DNA of 64,000 bases. Origin: Akkermansiaceae bacterium UBA2381. GTDB lineage: Bacteria > Verrucomicrobiota > Verrucomicrobiia > Verrucomicrobiales > DEV007. Shown piece by piece: positions 53,186 to 59,791 of this stretch. The number at the start of each line of letters is the position of its first letter. The first letter of the stretch is position 1. Below the pieces are notes generated by a model. That model searched no databases and was not told where the DNA came from. It worked only from the letters and a program-made list of their open reading frames with translations. The position numbers and the translations under genes were made by a program. The DNA lies in the NCBI GenBank assembly GCA_002344215.1, contig DDSV01000014.1:1-64000 (forward strand), written 5' to 3'.

Positions 53186-53566
53186 TTAGCAATCGATTTG
53201 AATTATCTGGGTGGCCGGCCTCTTGCCGACGATGACCCGGTTGGCCATTCGCTGATCTTCAGCCTGTGAGTAAAAGACTGTGACGGATACTCCTGATTTC
53301 ACGACGTCGAGCATTATTGGATCGCCACTCTCATCGACGTAGACTGTGCCTTCGCAGTGGGAATATCGGATGGGTTCGCGAGAGCCGGGAGCGACGACGA
53401 TGATCCTGTCATTGCTTATCGCTGAAATGGTACCGTGTGCTAATACGCCTGATTCCTCCCGATGAGCGGTGTCGGCAGGTCTGGTTGATTCGGCGTCTGA
53501 TGCGCGAATATTGATCGAAAGCAGGCTTGTGAGGCAGATGGCTTTGGTCAAAAGGACGTTCATCAT
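53186..53566 (-). CDS. Small exported protein of unknown family
   Basis: A 126-residue protein with a signal peptide (about 1-22, IRA-SD). The mature part is beta-rich: GTISAISNDRIIVVAPGSREPIRYSHCEGTVYVDE(split) and VKSGVSVTVFYSQAEDQRMANRVIVG. The pattern of short strands and a VTVFY segment is like small periplasmic OB/SH3-like proteins described as expressing a pH- or redox-dependent role, but I cannot assign a family. Two cysteines (one at the C-terminal end) could pair. It is first in a short run with the DUF2383 gene. The best copy of the stress motif (53599-53617) lies 32 bases upstream. Confidence 0.6.
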   Translation of the reverse strand: MMNVLLTKAICLTSLLSINIRASDAESTRPADTAHREESGVLAHGTISAISNDRIIVVAPGSREPIRYSHCEGTVYVDESGDPIMLDVVKSGVSVTVFYSQAEDQRMANRVIVGKRPATQIIQIDC

Positions 53567-53598
53567 TTTTAGAATAGTAATTCGTGTGTGTCGGGTGC

Positions 53599-53617
53599 CT
53601 ATGGGGTCAAACCCTAC
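53599..53617 (-). promoter_or_regulatory. Shared stress-motif, best copy
   Basis: On the minus strand this reads GTAGGGTTTGACCCCATAG and is the copy to which the others are compared. The core GGGT-TTG-ACCCC is a near palindrome. It is 32 bases before the start codon of the unknown exported protein gene and points toward it. Confidence 0.65.
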
Positions 53618-53692
53618 TCGATGAGATTATGTGACAGGGGATGTGCTGTTTGAACGAGCGTGATGAGTCCGGGAATCCCCGTCTCTGGAGAT

Positions 53693-54214
53693 TTAGGAAG
53701 CGGTCCTGGGTGGAAGTTCCCTTTCATGCAGTCCTTGTGTCAGAAACTGCTCCGTCGCATTGATGCCCATCCGATCGAGGAAACCATGGAGAGTCGTGGT
53801 GACAAAAAGTCGGGCTACCATTCCAAAATCCTCATTGTTCGACTCGAAAAGCCCGAGTCGATTGATGAGAATCGAGCGGAGATGCATCAGTTCACGGAGC
53901 ATCTCGGGCAGTTGGAATCCCTGCTGCCAGCGGGCGGCTCCATGTTCCTCGCCGTCCCTTTCCGATCGCTCTGCTACAACCTCGCTGCCATAGCGGTTCA
54001 GGGTGTCGGTTAAATCATCGAAGAGTTGGGGAAGGTGGTCCCGAACTTGATCCAGGGTCAAAGAATCAGTCGGAATGTCAGGATCCTTTCGCACCCGGTC
54101 AAGCCATTCGCTGATGATATCATTTCGTTCCGAATCGAGGCTCCTCGCGAGCCTGCCATTGACGCTGTCGGGATGAGCCTCGGGTTTTGATTCCGCGGAA
54201 AATTTTTGCTGCAT
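53693..54214 (-). CDS. RsbRD N-terminal-domain protein (stress sensor-like)
   Basis: A 173-residue soluble protein whose central part, IISEWLDRVRKDPDIPTDS and VRDHLPQLFDDLTDTL, fits the RsbRD_N domain, usually found at the N-terminus of RsbT co-antagonists and of some histidine kinases, where it is a helical globin-like sensor fold. Here it stands alone, with no STAS, kinase or phosphatase domain. Such stand-alone forms could tune a partner-switch stress pathway. It has no signal peptide, so it is cytoplasmic, which makes it the only candidate cytoplasmic regulator inside the stress cluster. A stress-motif copy lies 58 bases upstream. Confidence 0.65.
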   Translation of the reverse strand: MQQKFSAESKPEAHPDSVNGRLARSLDSERNDIISEWLDRVRKDPDIPTDSLTLDQVRDHLPQLFDDLTDTLNRYGSEVVAERSERDGEEHGAARWQQGFQLPEMLRELMHLRSILINRLGLFESNNEDFGMVARLFVTTTLHGFLDRMGINATEQFLTQGLHERELPPRTAS

Positions 54215-54272
54215 GGGGTATGATTGAGGAATGATTTCTCCGGAAGTAATCTGACATTGCGAGCAGCGCCGT

Positions 54273-54291
54273 CCATGGGTTGAAACCCGAC
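54273..54291 (-). promoter_or_regulatory. Shared stress-motif copy upstream of the RsbRD_N gene
   Basis: On the minus strand this reads GTCGGGTTTCAACCCATGG, 15 of 19 matches to the copy at 53599. It is 58 bases before the ATG at 54214. Confidence 0.6.
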
Positions 54292-54356
54292 TGCCCTGCT
54301 CATGAACTGAGTGCGCTTAATAGGGGGGGCGAAGTTGTTTTCGACGCGGAGCATCC

Positions 54357-55940
54357 TTACTGGATTGGCGCAAGCATCCGTGAAAGCCTGACGCCAAGGC
54401 GAAACCAGAAAGGTTGTTCTGTCAGGGAATTGGATCCGGTGGGTTTGGATCGAGTAAAGTCGGCCTCCAGCATTCGACTGACCTCTCCGTTGAAGGCGGT
54501 GTCAGACACGATCCCGATCACCTCAAAGTTGAGACGGAAGGATCGATTGTCGAGGTTTGCGGATCCGATTGCCGAGAGCGAATCATCGACGATCATTACC
54601 TTCTGGTGCAGGAATCCGTTTTGGAATCGGTGGAACTTGACGCCCGCGTCTTCAAGTTCCTTGAGATAAGAGAATGACGAAAGGTAGACGAGTCGACTGT
54701 CGGAGAGGTCCGGAAGAATCACCCTCACATCCACCCCCCGTATCGCCGCCAGTTGCAGGGCGGTAACGACCTTGTTGTCGGGAACAAAGTATGGAGTGGC
54801 GAGCCATATCCGGTCGCGGGCACCGTCGATCAGGGTGAGGAATCCCATAGCACAGGTTTCGAAGGGATCGGCAGGGCCGGTCGCGAGGCAGAGCGCTTCC
54901 ACGTCTCCTGTGACATCCCCGGGCCGAACTTCCCAGTCGAGTTGATCGAGCAGGTCCCCCGTAGCCCATCGCCAATCCTCGGCGAAGGGAACCTGAAGTT
55001 GTTTCACCACCGGGCCGCGCCATTCCATGTGGGTGTCCCTCCACGGGGTAAGCCTGGGATCTTTTCCGAGATATTCGTCGCCGATATTGAGGCCGCCGAG
55101 AAACCCCCGCTTCCCGTCGACCACAAGAATCTTCCGGTGATTGCGGAAATTCAATTGAAGGCGGTTCGCCTTCCCCGAGACATCCATGACATACCTCACC
55201 TCAATTCCCTCGCGCTCCATCGAATCGATAAACTTGTCGGAAAGGCCAATGGAACCCAGGTTGTCGAGGAGCAGATATACATCAACTCCTTCCTTTGCCT
55301 TTGCCACAAGCGAATCGCGTATCTGTTTTCCGATATTGTCCTCCCGGAAAATATAGAACTGCATGAGGATGTAATGTTCAGCTCCTGAAATGGCGTCGAG
55401 GATTGCTTCGTAGGTCGCGTCTCCGTCTACGAGCAATCTGGCGGAGTTGCCCTTCATCAGCGGCAGGGATCCGATCGCTTCGAGCCGCGTCAGCGTTTCG
55501 CTATGATCGATGGAGAGTATCTCCGATTCCCTTGAGGTGGAGACTTCCGGATTCACTCCAGCTATGTCCATATTCTGGATCAGCTTTTCCGCGAGTGGTC
55601 GGACTTCCACCATGCCCACATGCGTCGCACTTTGGTAGGCTGCCACCTTGTTGTTGCCGAACACGAACCAGGCGGGTACAGCCGCGACCGGAATCGTGTT
55701 CAGGGCAAACACCCAGGCGACCGCTCCCTGTTCGGACCGGGTCTGCATTACCGCCTGGATGGAAAAAATAGATCCAAGGGTGTGGGCGACGACGATGAAA
55801 AGTCCCTTCAGCGGGCGGCGGCGACGGTGGAGAAGTCCCAGAAAAAGTGCCACGCGGGGAAAACGGCGACAGAACCCTGTGTAGCGTCGCTCAAGACCCT
55901 CTTTGATTAGACGCAGCCGCGCGTTGAGGATGCTTTTCAA
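54357..55940 (-). CDS. cls: Cardiolipin synthase (phospholipase D family)
   Basis: A 527-residue enzyme with two membrane helices (about 46-66 and 74-95) and two HKD motifs: HRKILVVDGKRGFLGG (His268, Lys270, Asp275) and HQKVMIVDDSLSAIGS (His445, Lys447, Asp452), followed by the typical NxxxRS segments (NLDNRSFRLNFE). It joins two phosphatidylglycerols into cardiolipin in the inner membrane. The start is a TTG whose TTGA overlaps the lipid kinase stop, an unusual translational coupling; no ATG is near. It forms an operon with the lipid kinase, consistent with envelope-lipid remodelling under stress. Confidence 0.93.
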   Translation of the reverse strand: MKSILNARLRLIKEGLERRYTGFCRRFPRVALFLGLLHRRRRPLKGLFIVVAHTLGSIFSIQAVMQTRSEQGAVAWVFALNTIPVAAVPAWFVFGNNKVAAYQSATHVGMVEVRPLAEKLIQNMDIAGVNPEVSTSRESEILSIDHSETLTRLEAIGSLPLMKGNSARLLVDGDATYEAILDAISGAEHYILMQFYIFREDNIGKQIRDSLVAKAKEGVDVYLLLDNLGSIGLSDKFIDSMEREGIEVRYVMDVSGKANRLQLNFRNHRKILVVDGKRGFLGGLNIGDEYLGKDPRLTPWRDTHMEWRGPVVKQLQVPFAEDWRWATGDLLDQLDWEVRPGDVTGDVEALCLATGPADPFETCAMGFLTLIDGARDRIWLATPYFVPDNKVVTALQLAAIRGVDVRVILPDLSDSRLVYLSSFSYLKELEDAGVKFHRFQNGFLHQKVMIVDDSLSAIGSANLDNRSFRLNFEVIGIVSDTAFNGEVSRMLEADFTRSKPTGSNSLTEQPFWFRLGVRLSRMLAPIQ

Positions 55941-56887
55941 CTGGCGACTCCGTCTACTCGTTCAGGTGAGACGACGACCCATGCCGCAGCGGGCCGTACT
56001 TCAATCTCGAAGGGTGTCATTCCGATAACATCTCCATCCGCCTGGAACTCCACCGGTGTTCCGGTCTCGACGCGGATTCGCTTCGCTTGCTGCACCCGGA
56101 TGAGAGAGGGCGTCTCCAGATTGGCGGGAGGTGCGTTGCCGCCGGATATATTGGAAGAGATCAGCTCCATTACGGTTTTAAGCGCGGCCTTTTCGATGAG
56201 GCAGACATCGAGTAGTCCGTCCGACATATTAACGTTCGGAGAGATAATCAGGGGTCCCGCTCCGATGCGTCCGGCATTGGCCACTGTCAGGGCGATGCCT
56301 GATTCTTCGATTGGTTCGGTGGCATCATCAATCCAGATTTTGAAATCGATGGGCTCCTGTTCGGATAGTGCCTTCCACAACCCTCCTGCGTAGGCGAGTT
56401 TTCCCCAGTCGGACTTTCCCTCGAAGACTGTTTCCTGGAGGGCCTTCACCTCAAGACCGCAACCGCAGCGAAGCACGAAGCAGGTTGTTTGATTGATCAT
56501 TCCAAGATCGACAGGTCTTACCCGGGCCGCGCCGCCGGAGAAAAGAACGAGAGTTTCCGGGACTCCGACCGGCAGGCTTAATTCATCGGCAATCAGGTTT
56601 CCCGTGCCTCCGCGCATGATGAGGAGCGGAATCCCTGAACCATCGAGACCGTTGAGAACCTGTGAGATCGTCCCGTCTCCGCCATAAACGATAATCAGAT
56701 CCACCCCCTTGGAAATCGCATCGCGGCAGAAACGGATTCCATCGTCCGCTGTTTGAGTGACCTGTATCGTCGACTCGAATGGTCCCAGTGCTTCGTTCAA
56801 TTCCCGAAGGGGGGGCTCCGATCCGCCCGATGCCGGATTAACAATCACGGCGATCTTTTGAATCTGGAGGATCAGTCGATGTTCCAT
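55937..56887 (-). CDS. Diacylglycerol/lipid kinase (YegS/DagK family)
   Basis: A 316-residue kinase with the nucleotide-binding motifs GGDGTISQVL (69-78) and GGTGNLIADEL (from 93), the acidic/zinc-free core of soluble DagK/YegS enzymes, and the C-terminal beta domain with GGGxxxxISP-like LIISPNVNMSDGLLDV. It phosphorylates diacylglycerol or a related lipid at the membrane, feeding phosphatidic acid to phospholipid synthesis, including the product of the overlapping cls gene. The ATG at 56887 starts directly at the first strand; an ATG at 56920 also is open, and upstream residues are Pro-rich and unlike the family. A stress-motif copy is at 56998-57016. Confidence 0.9.
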   Translation of the reverse strand: MEHRLILQIQKIAVIVNPASGGSEPPLRELNEALGPFESTIQVTQTADDGIRFCRDAISKGVDLIIVYGGDGTISQVLNGLDGSGIPLLIMRGGTGNLIADELSLPVGVPETLVLFSGGAARVRPVDLGMINQTTCFVLRCGCGLEVKALQETVFEGKSDWGKLAYAGGLWKALSEQEPIDFKIWIDDATEPIEESGIALTVANAGRIGAGPLIISPNVNMSDGLLDVCLIEKAALKTVMELISSNISGGNAPPANLETPSLIRVQQAKRIRVETGTPVEFQADGDVIGMTPFEIEVRPAAAWVVVSPERVDGVAS

Positions 56888-56997
56888 CGGGCTGGGAAAC
56901 TGCTTTGGGGGAACCTGCATCTCGGGGGGCGCCTGAATGGTAGGGAAGGGGAATAATGGGAGCAGTTTATTACCTAAATGTAATTCCCGGGATTGGC

Positions 56998-57016
56998 CAA
57001 TGGGGTGAGGACCTAC
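56998..57016 (-). promoter_or_regulatory. Shared stress-motif copy upstream of the lipid kinase-cls operon
   Basis: On the minus strand this reads GTAGGTCCTCACCCCATTG, 14 of 19 matches to the copy at 53599. It lies 110 bases before the chosen start and 77 before the ATG at 56920. A second copy, on the other strand, begins 58 bases away. Confidence 0.5.
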
Positions 57017-57073
57017 CGGATACCTCTGTGGATTCACCTTTGAACCTTCTTTTCAGTAGTCCCCGGGTTGGAG

Positions 57074-57092
57074 GTGGGGAAAGACCCCATCG
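57074..57092 (+). promoter_or_regulatory. Shared stress-motif copy, plus strand
   Basis: On the plus strand this reads GTGGGGAAAGACCCCATCG, 14 of 19 matches to the copy at 53599 and the only copy pointing right. It lies 69 bases before the small membrane-protein ORF at 57162, which is the main reason to take that ORF seriously. Confidence 0.5.
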
Positions 57093-57161
57093 TTCCCGGG
57101 CGATGAATCGTTAGATTGGAAATCTCTGAGCGTCAGAGAATCACCGTAAGAAAGAATCAAT

Positions 57162-57380
57162 ATGGAGCCCGACGAGCCGGCCGCTATTCAGCGGGAGAAA
57201 CGCCACGAATCGATCGCCTCTTATGTGGTGTTCGCGGCTTTCCTGTATGCCCTCATCCGGGCCTATTCATTGCTGTCTCCTATTCCAATCAAGGTGGTAA
57301 TGATAAAACCGCCGGGGTCCTTGCCTGGCATCAGGAGCTTGGCGATCACGCCTACCACCAGGCCAATTATGATTGTGTAG
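57162..57380 (+). CDS. Candidate small membrane protein, possibly truncated
   Basis: A 72-codon ORF with a charged N-terminus (MEPDEPAAIQREKRHES) and one good membrane helix (about 20-40, SYVVFAAFLYALIRAYSLL). A stress-motif copy precedes it by 69 bases, which supports expression. From about residue 42 on, the reading is the antisense of the GlsB-like fragment on the other strand and looks unlike protein sequence (PPGSLPGIRSLAITPTTRP), so the original C-terminus may have been lost at a junction near 57270-57290. Alternatively the whole ORF is a by-product of the antisense gene. Family unknown. Confidence 0.35.
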   Translation: MEPDEPAAIQREKRHESIASYVVFAAFLYALIRAYSLLSPIPIKVVMIKPPGSLPGIRSLAITPTTRPIMIV

Positions 57381-57391
57381 AGAATTTCCAT
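57263..57391 (-). pseudogene. Truncated GlsB/YeaQ/YmgE (transglycosylase-associated) membrane protein
   Basis: A 42-codon reading on the minus strand begins MEILYTIIIGLVVGVIAKLL, followed by MPGKDPGGFIITTLIGI. This is the first membrane helix, the MPGxDPGG loop and the start of the second helix of the GlsB/YeaQ/YmgE family. It then breaks off into DSNE and a TAG, where intact members continue for about 40 residues with GGxLG and a third helix. It follows the DUF892 gene by 39 bases on the same strand, the setting in which intact copies are often found. Either a deletion has truncated it or the assembly lost sequence here. Confidence 0.65.
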
Positions 57392-57430
57392 GTGATGAAG
57401 TCTTCAAGTTGTCCGGTTGCACCAGGAGGC

Positions 57431-57937
57431 TCAGCGGCCTGCGCTTGCCAGTTCACCCATCGCTTCCACGTTGCTTTTCGCGTGTGCGAGGTCGTTAAGT
57501 GATTTGTTCGCGGTCTTCTCTTCTTTCAGGATCTCCTTGAGAAGGGAAGCTGCTTTCCTGCTGCCGAGCAATTCGGCCCATTCATGGAGGCAGCCGTAAG
57601 TGGCCATTTCGTAATGTTCCACTTTCTGCGCTGCGGCAATGAGGGCGGCATTGATCGCGGGCGAGCCCTTGAATTCGTTCGCGATTTCCTCGCCTTCTTT
57701 CAGGAGACCGACGGTGGCTTCACAGGTTGCCCCTTTTGCCTTAAGATCGAAACAGGCGAAAACCTCCTCGAGCTTGGTGATGTGACCTTTGGTTTCTTCG
57801 AGGTGACCGGCGAAGGCCGCCTTGAGATCATTGCAGGTGGCTGCTTTGGCCAATTTCGGCAATGCTTTCGCGATCCGCTTTTCGGCATCATAGATGTCGG
57901 CGAGTTCGGCCAGGAAAAGTGTTTTCAGTGTGTTCAT
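57431..57937 (-). CDS. DUF892 (YciE/YciF) ferritin-like stress protein
   Basis: A 168-residue four-helix protein with the YciE/YciF pattern: NTLKTLFLAELADIYDAEKRIAKALPKLAKAA at the start, HLEETKGHITKLEEVF, the EGEEIANEF segment and KVEHYEMATYGCLHEWAELLG. Glu and His residues on the four helices form the di-iron site. Members are induced by osmotic and other stresses; the precise activity is unresolved. ATG 57937 is chosen because homology begins there. It follows the glycine-zipper protein gene after a structured 80-base spacer and precedes the truncated GlsB-like gene, all on one strand. Confidence 0.88.
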   Translation of the reverse strand: MNTLKTLFLAELADIYDAEKRIAKALPKLAKAATCNDLKAAFAGHLEETKGHITKLEEVFACFDLKAKGATCEATVGLLKEGEEIANEFKGSPAINAALIAAAQKVEHYEMATYGCLHEWAELLGSRKAASLLKEILKEEKTANKSLNDLAHAKSNVEAMGELASAGR

Positions 57938-57974
57938 GGTTCGTTTTATGGGTTGGGGGTAAAGGGGAAACACG

Positions 57975-58002
57975 CCTGCGACCGGAGTTTCCCGATCGCA
58001 GG
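57975..58002 (-). promoter_or_regulatory. Intercistronic hairpin
   Basis: CCTGCGACCGG (57975-57985) pairs with CCGATCGCAGG (57992-58002) with one mismatch/wobble over a six-base loop, between the glycine-zipper and DUF892 genes. No T run follows on the minus strand, so it is more likely an RNA processing or stability element than a terminator. Confidence 0.5.
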
Positions 58003-58016
58003 AGTTTTCCGCCGGT

Positions 58017-58631
58017 TTAACGTGGTGCTACAACGTCGCGGCGGGCTGTCTCAGTCGTGATGGCTTTGTCAGGGGTGCAGCACTCACCGCCCTTTTCGCC
58101 TTTCGGCGGTTTGGGGGTGGTGGAATCGGACACGGTGCAGATGTCCTCTGCTCCGGCATTGTTGAAGATCGTTTTGGCGCGCTTGATCTCTTCCGAGCTT
58201 TCGGTGTGCACGGAGATGAGGATGTTGCCGTTCTTCAACTTGCCTTCGTAGCGTTTCGCTTCGAGTTCGGGGATGCCCATGCCGATGAGGCCGCCGGTGA
58301 TACCTCCCACCGTGGCACCGATCGCGGCGCCGCTGAGAGCGGCGATGATTGGGCCGGCGGCAATGAATGGTCCCACTCCGGGGATGGCGAGTGCGCCGAT
58401 TCCGGCGATCCAGCCGAGCGCGCCTCCGATAGCGCCACCCGTGGTGACACCGGCGACGGTACCTTCCGGTGCCTTCGTGTGTTTTTCGTGAGCGAAATCG
58501 TGGGCGGAATCCTGATCAGAGAAGAGCGCCGAGATGTCTTCGTTTGAGAAGCTGGCAGCTTTGAGTTGATCAACGATTTGTTCAGCCTGTTGGCGTGAAG
58601 TAGCGATGCAGAATACAGATTGTTTTGACAT
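58017..58631 (-). CDS. Glycine-zipper general stress protein (DUF1269/GSP17M-like)
   Basis: A 204-residue protein. The N-terminal 55 residues (SVFCIATSRQQAEQIVDQLKAASFSNEDISALF) form the small alpha/beta unit seen in general stress protein 17M-like and DUF1269 proteins. Residues about 58-125 are a long Gly/Ala/Ile-rich stretch with GxxxG spacing (GGAIGGALGWIAGIGALA, GAAIGATVGGITGGLIG), a glycine zipper that can insert in membranes. A second alpha/beta unit (KNGNILISVHTESSEEIKRAKTIFNNAGAEDI) follows, then a charged tail with CC. The function is unknown; it sits second in the stress operon headed by the DUF4142-BON gene. Confidence 0.75.
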   Translation of the reverse strand: MSKQSVFCIATSRQQAEQIVDQLKAASFSNEDISALFSDQDSAHDFAHEKHTKAPEGTVAGVTTGGAIGGALGWIAGIGALAIPGVGPFIAAGPIIAALSGAAIGATVGGITGGLIGMGIPELEAKRYEGKLKNGNILISVHTESSEEIKRAKTIFNNAGAEDICTVSDSTTPKPPKGEKGGECCTPDKAITTETARRDVVAPR

Positions 58632-58671
58632 AATGGTGTTTTTTCGAGTTCTTGGATTAGCGGAGATTGAG

Positions 58672-59553
58672 TTAGTTGGCAGGCTCTGCGGACTTCACTT
58701 CAAGTTGGTTGTCGGCAAGTTCCGGGGTCGCGAGGCGATTGGCGATCTCTCCGATGAGGCGTTTTTCCTCCGCGGTATTGACCGGTCCGCGAAGGGTGAC
58801 GCGGCCCCCGGAGGTAATGATTTTCACATTCCGGGCGTTTATCGAGAGGTCCTCCAGATTCAGAATGTTTTTGCGAATTTCGGCGGTGGTGTCGATGTCC
58901 GTCTGGCTGTTACCCTGATCGAGCGGGGTAAGGTTTTTGGCATCGCGGTCACGCATGTTGCGGGCCGTGTTGTCGGGTTCGGTCGACGCAATTCCTGAAG
59001 CGGCCGCTCCTGTTTTCACGGTTGGTGCGGAACTCAATTCTTCGGCTTTCTGAAGATGTGACTTCAAGGCGGGGAGCATTTTGGCAGCCCATAGTTTCAC
59101 CTCACTGTCTTCAGCGTCTTCGGCGGCATCTTCGAAGTTCTTAACGCACTTCTTATGACCGCTCACGATCACGGACAGGAATTCCTTGTCGAAGTCCTTT
59201 TCGTTTTCAGTCTCAAGCTCGTCGTAGGTATCAGCGTGCTTGGAATCAACTTCCGAGCTCAACTCAACACTTTTGCTGCCGGCAAGCGTCGCGAGTTCAG
59301 CGTTTGCCTTGGTGTGGTCGGCGACGATCATTCCTGCGAAATCCTTGACATCTGCGCGGCTGGCCCTTTTCGCGCCGAGCTCAGCTAGCTTCACGAGGGC
59401 GACACCGGCGGCGGCTTCCTCCTGAATGAATTTTTCGTCTGCTGAGTTCAATTTTGTTTTTTCATCGACTGCGCGTGAATTTGGAATAAGGAGAAGGGAT
59501 GCTCCGAGCGCCAGCGCTGCGGTAGAGAGGAGGGTGATCTTGGGGGATTTCAT
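58672..59553 (-). CDS. Exported DUF4142 plus BON-domain protein
   Basis: A 293-residue protein with a signal peptide (1-28, SRA-VD), a DUF4142 ferritin-like domain about 36-172 (ADEKFIQEEAAAGVALVKLAELG, VKDFAGMIVADHTKANAEL, DFDKEFLSVIVSGHKKCVKNFE, LKSHLQKAEEL) and a C-terminal BON domain about 215-288 (TTAEIRKNIL, VKIITSGGRVTLRGPVNT, RLIGEIANRLATPE). BON domains bind membranes or phospholipids, and DUF4142 proteins are periplasmic and stress-associated. The fusion is neat and in one frame. It is likely the first gene of an operon with the glycine-zipper, DUF892 and GlsB-like genes. A stress-motif copy lies 62 bases upstream. Confidence 0.85.
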   Translation of the reverse strand: MKSPKITLLSTAALALGASLLLIPNSRAVDEKTKLNSADEKFIQEEAAAGVALVKLAELGAKRASRADVKDFAGMIVADHTKANAELATLAGSKSVELSSEVDSKHADTYDELETENEKDFDKEFLSVIVSGHKKCVKNFEDAAEDAEDSEVKLWAAKMLPALKSHLQKAEELSSAPTVKTGAAASGIASTEPDNTARNMRDRDAKNLTPLDQGNSQTDIDTTAEIRKNILNLEDLSINARNVKIITSGGRVTLRGPVNTAEEKRLIGEIANRLATPELADNQLEVKSAEPAN

Positions 59554-59615
59554 GAGGGAGTTGTTTTGTTTTTTTCTTTTGTCATTTGCACGCTAGGACA
59601 AGCATTAGAATTCCA

Positions 59616-59634
59616 CCATGGGGTTGAACCCCCA
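59616..59634 (-). promoter_or_regulatory. Shared stress-motif copy upstream of the DUF4142-BON operon
   Basis: On the minus strand this reads TGGGGGTTCAACCCCATGG, 13 of 19 matches to the copy at 53599 but with the right half ACCCCAT intact. It is 62 bases before the start at 59553 and is the only copy in front of the four-gene operon. Confidence 0.55.
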
Positions 59635-59791
59635 CACGGCTTTGCGGCGAATGTTGTTTTTAATCACTCCTTCCGGAGTGGATCGCGGTTGGATCCATCT
59701 CGACGAAGTCGTTTCTCCGGATTTCCAAATTCATGTTTTTCAGCTTATGCTGTGTGGCTACTAGAATTTGGCCCCCCGCGTCGTCACCCCT

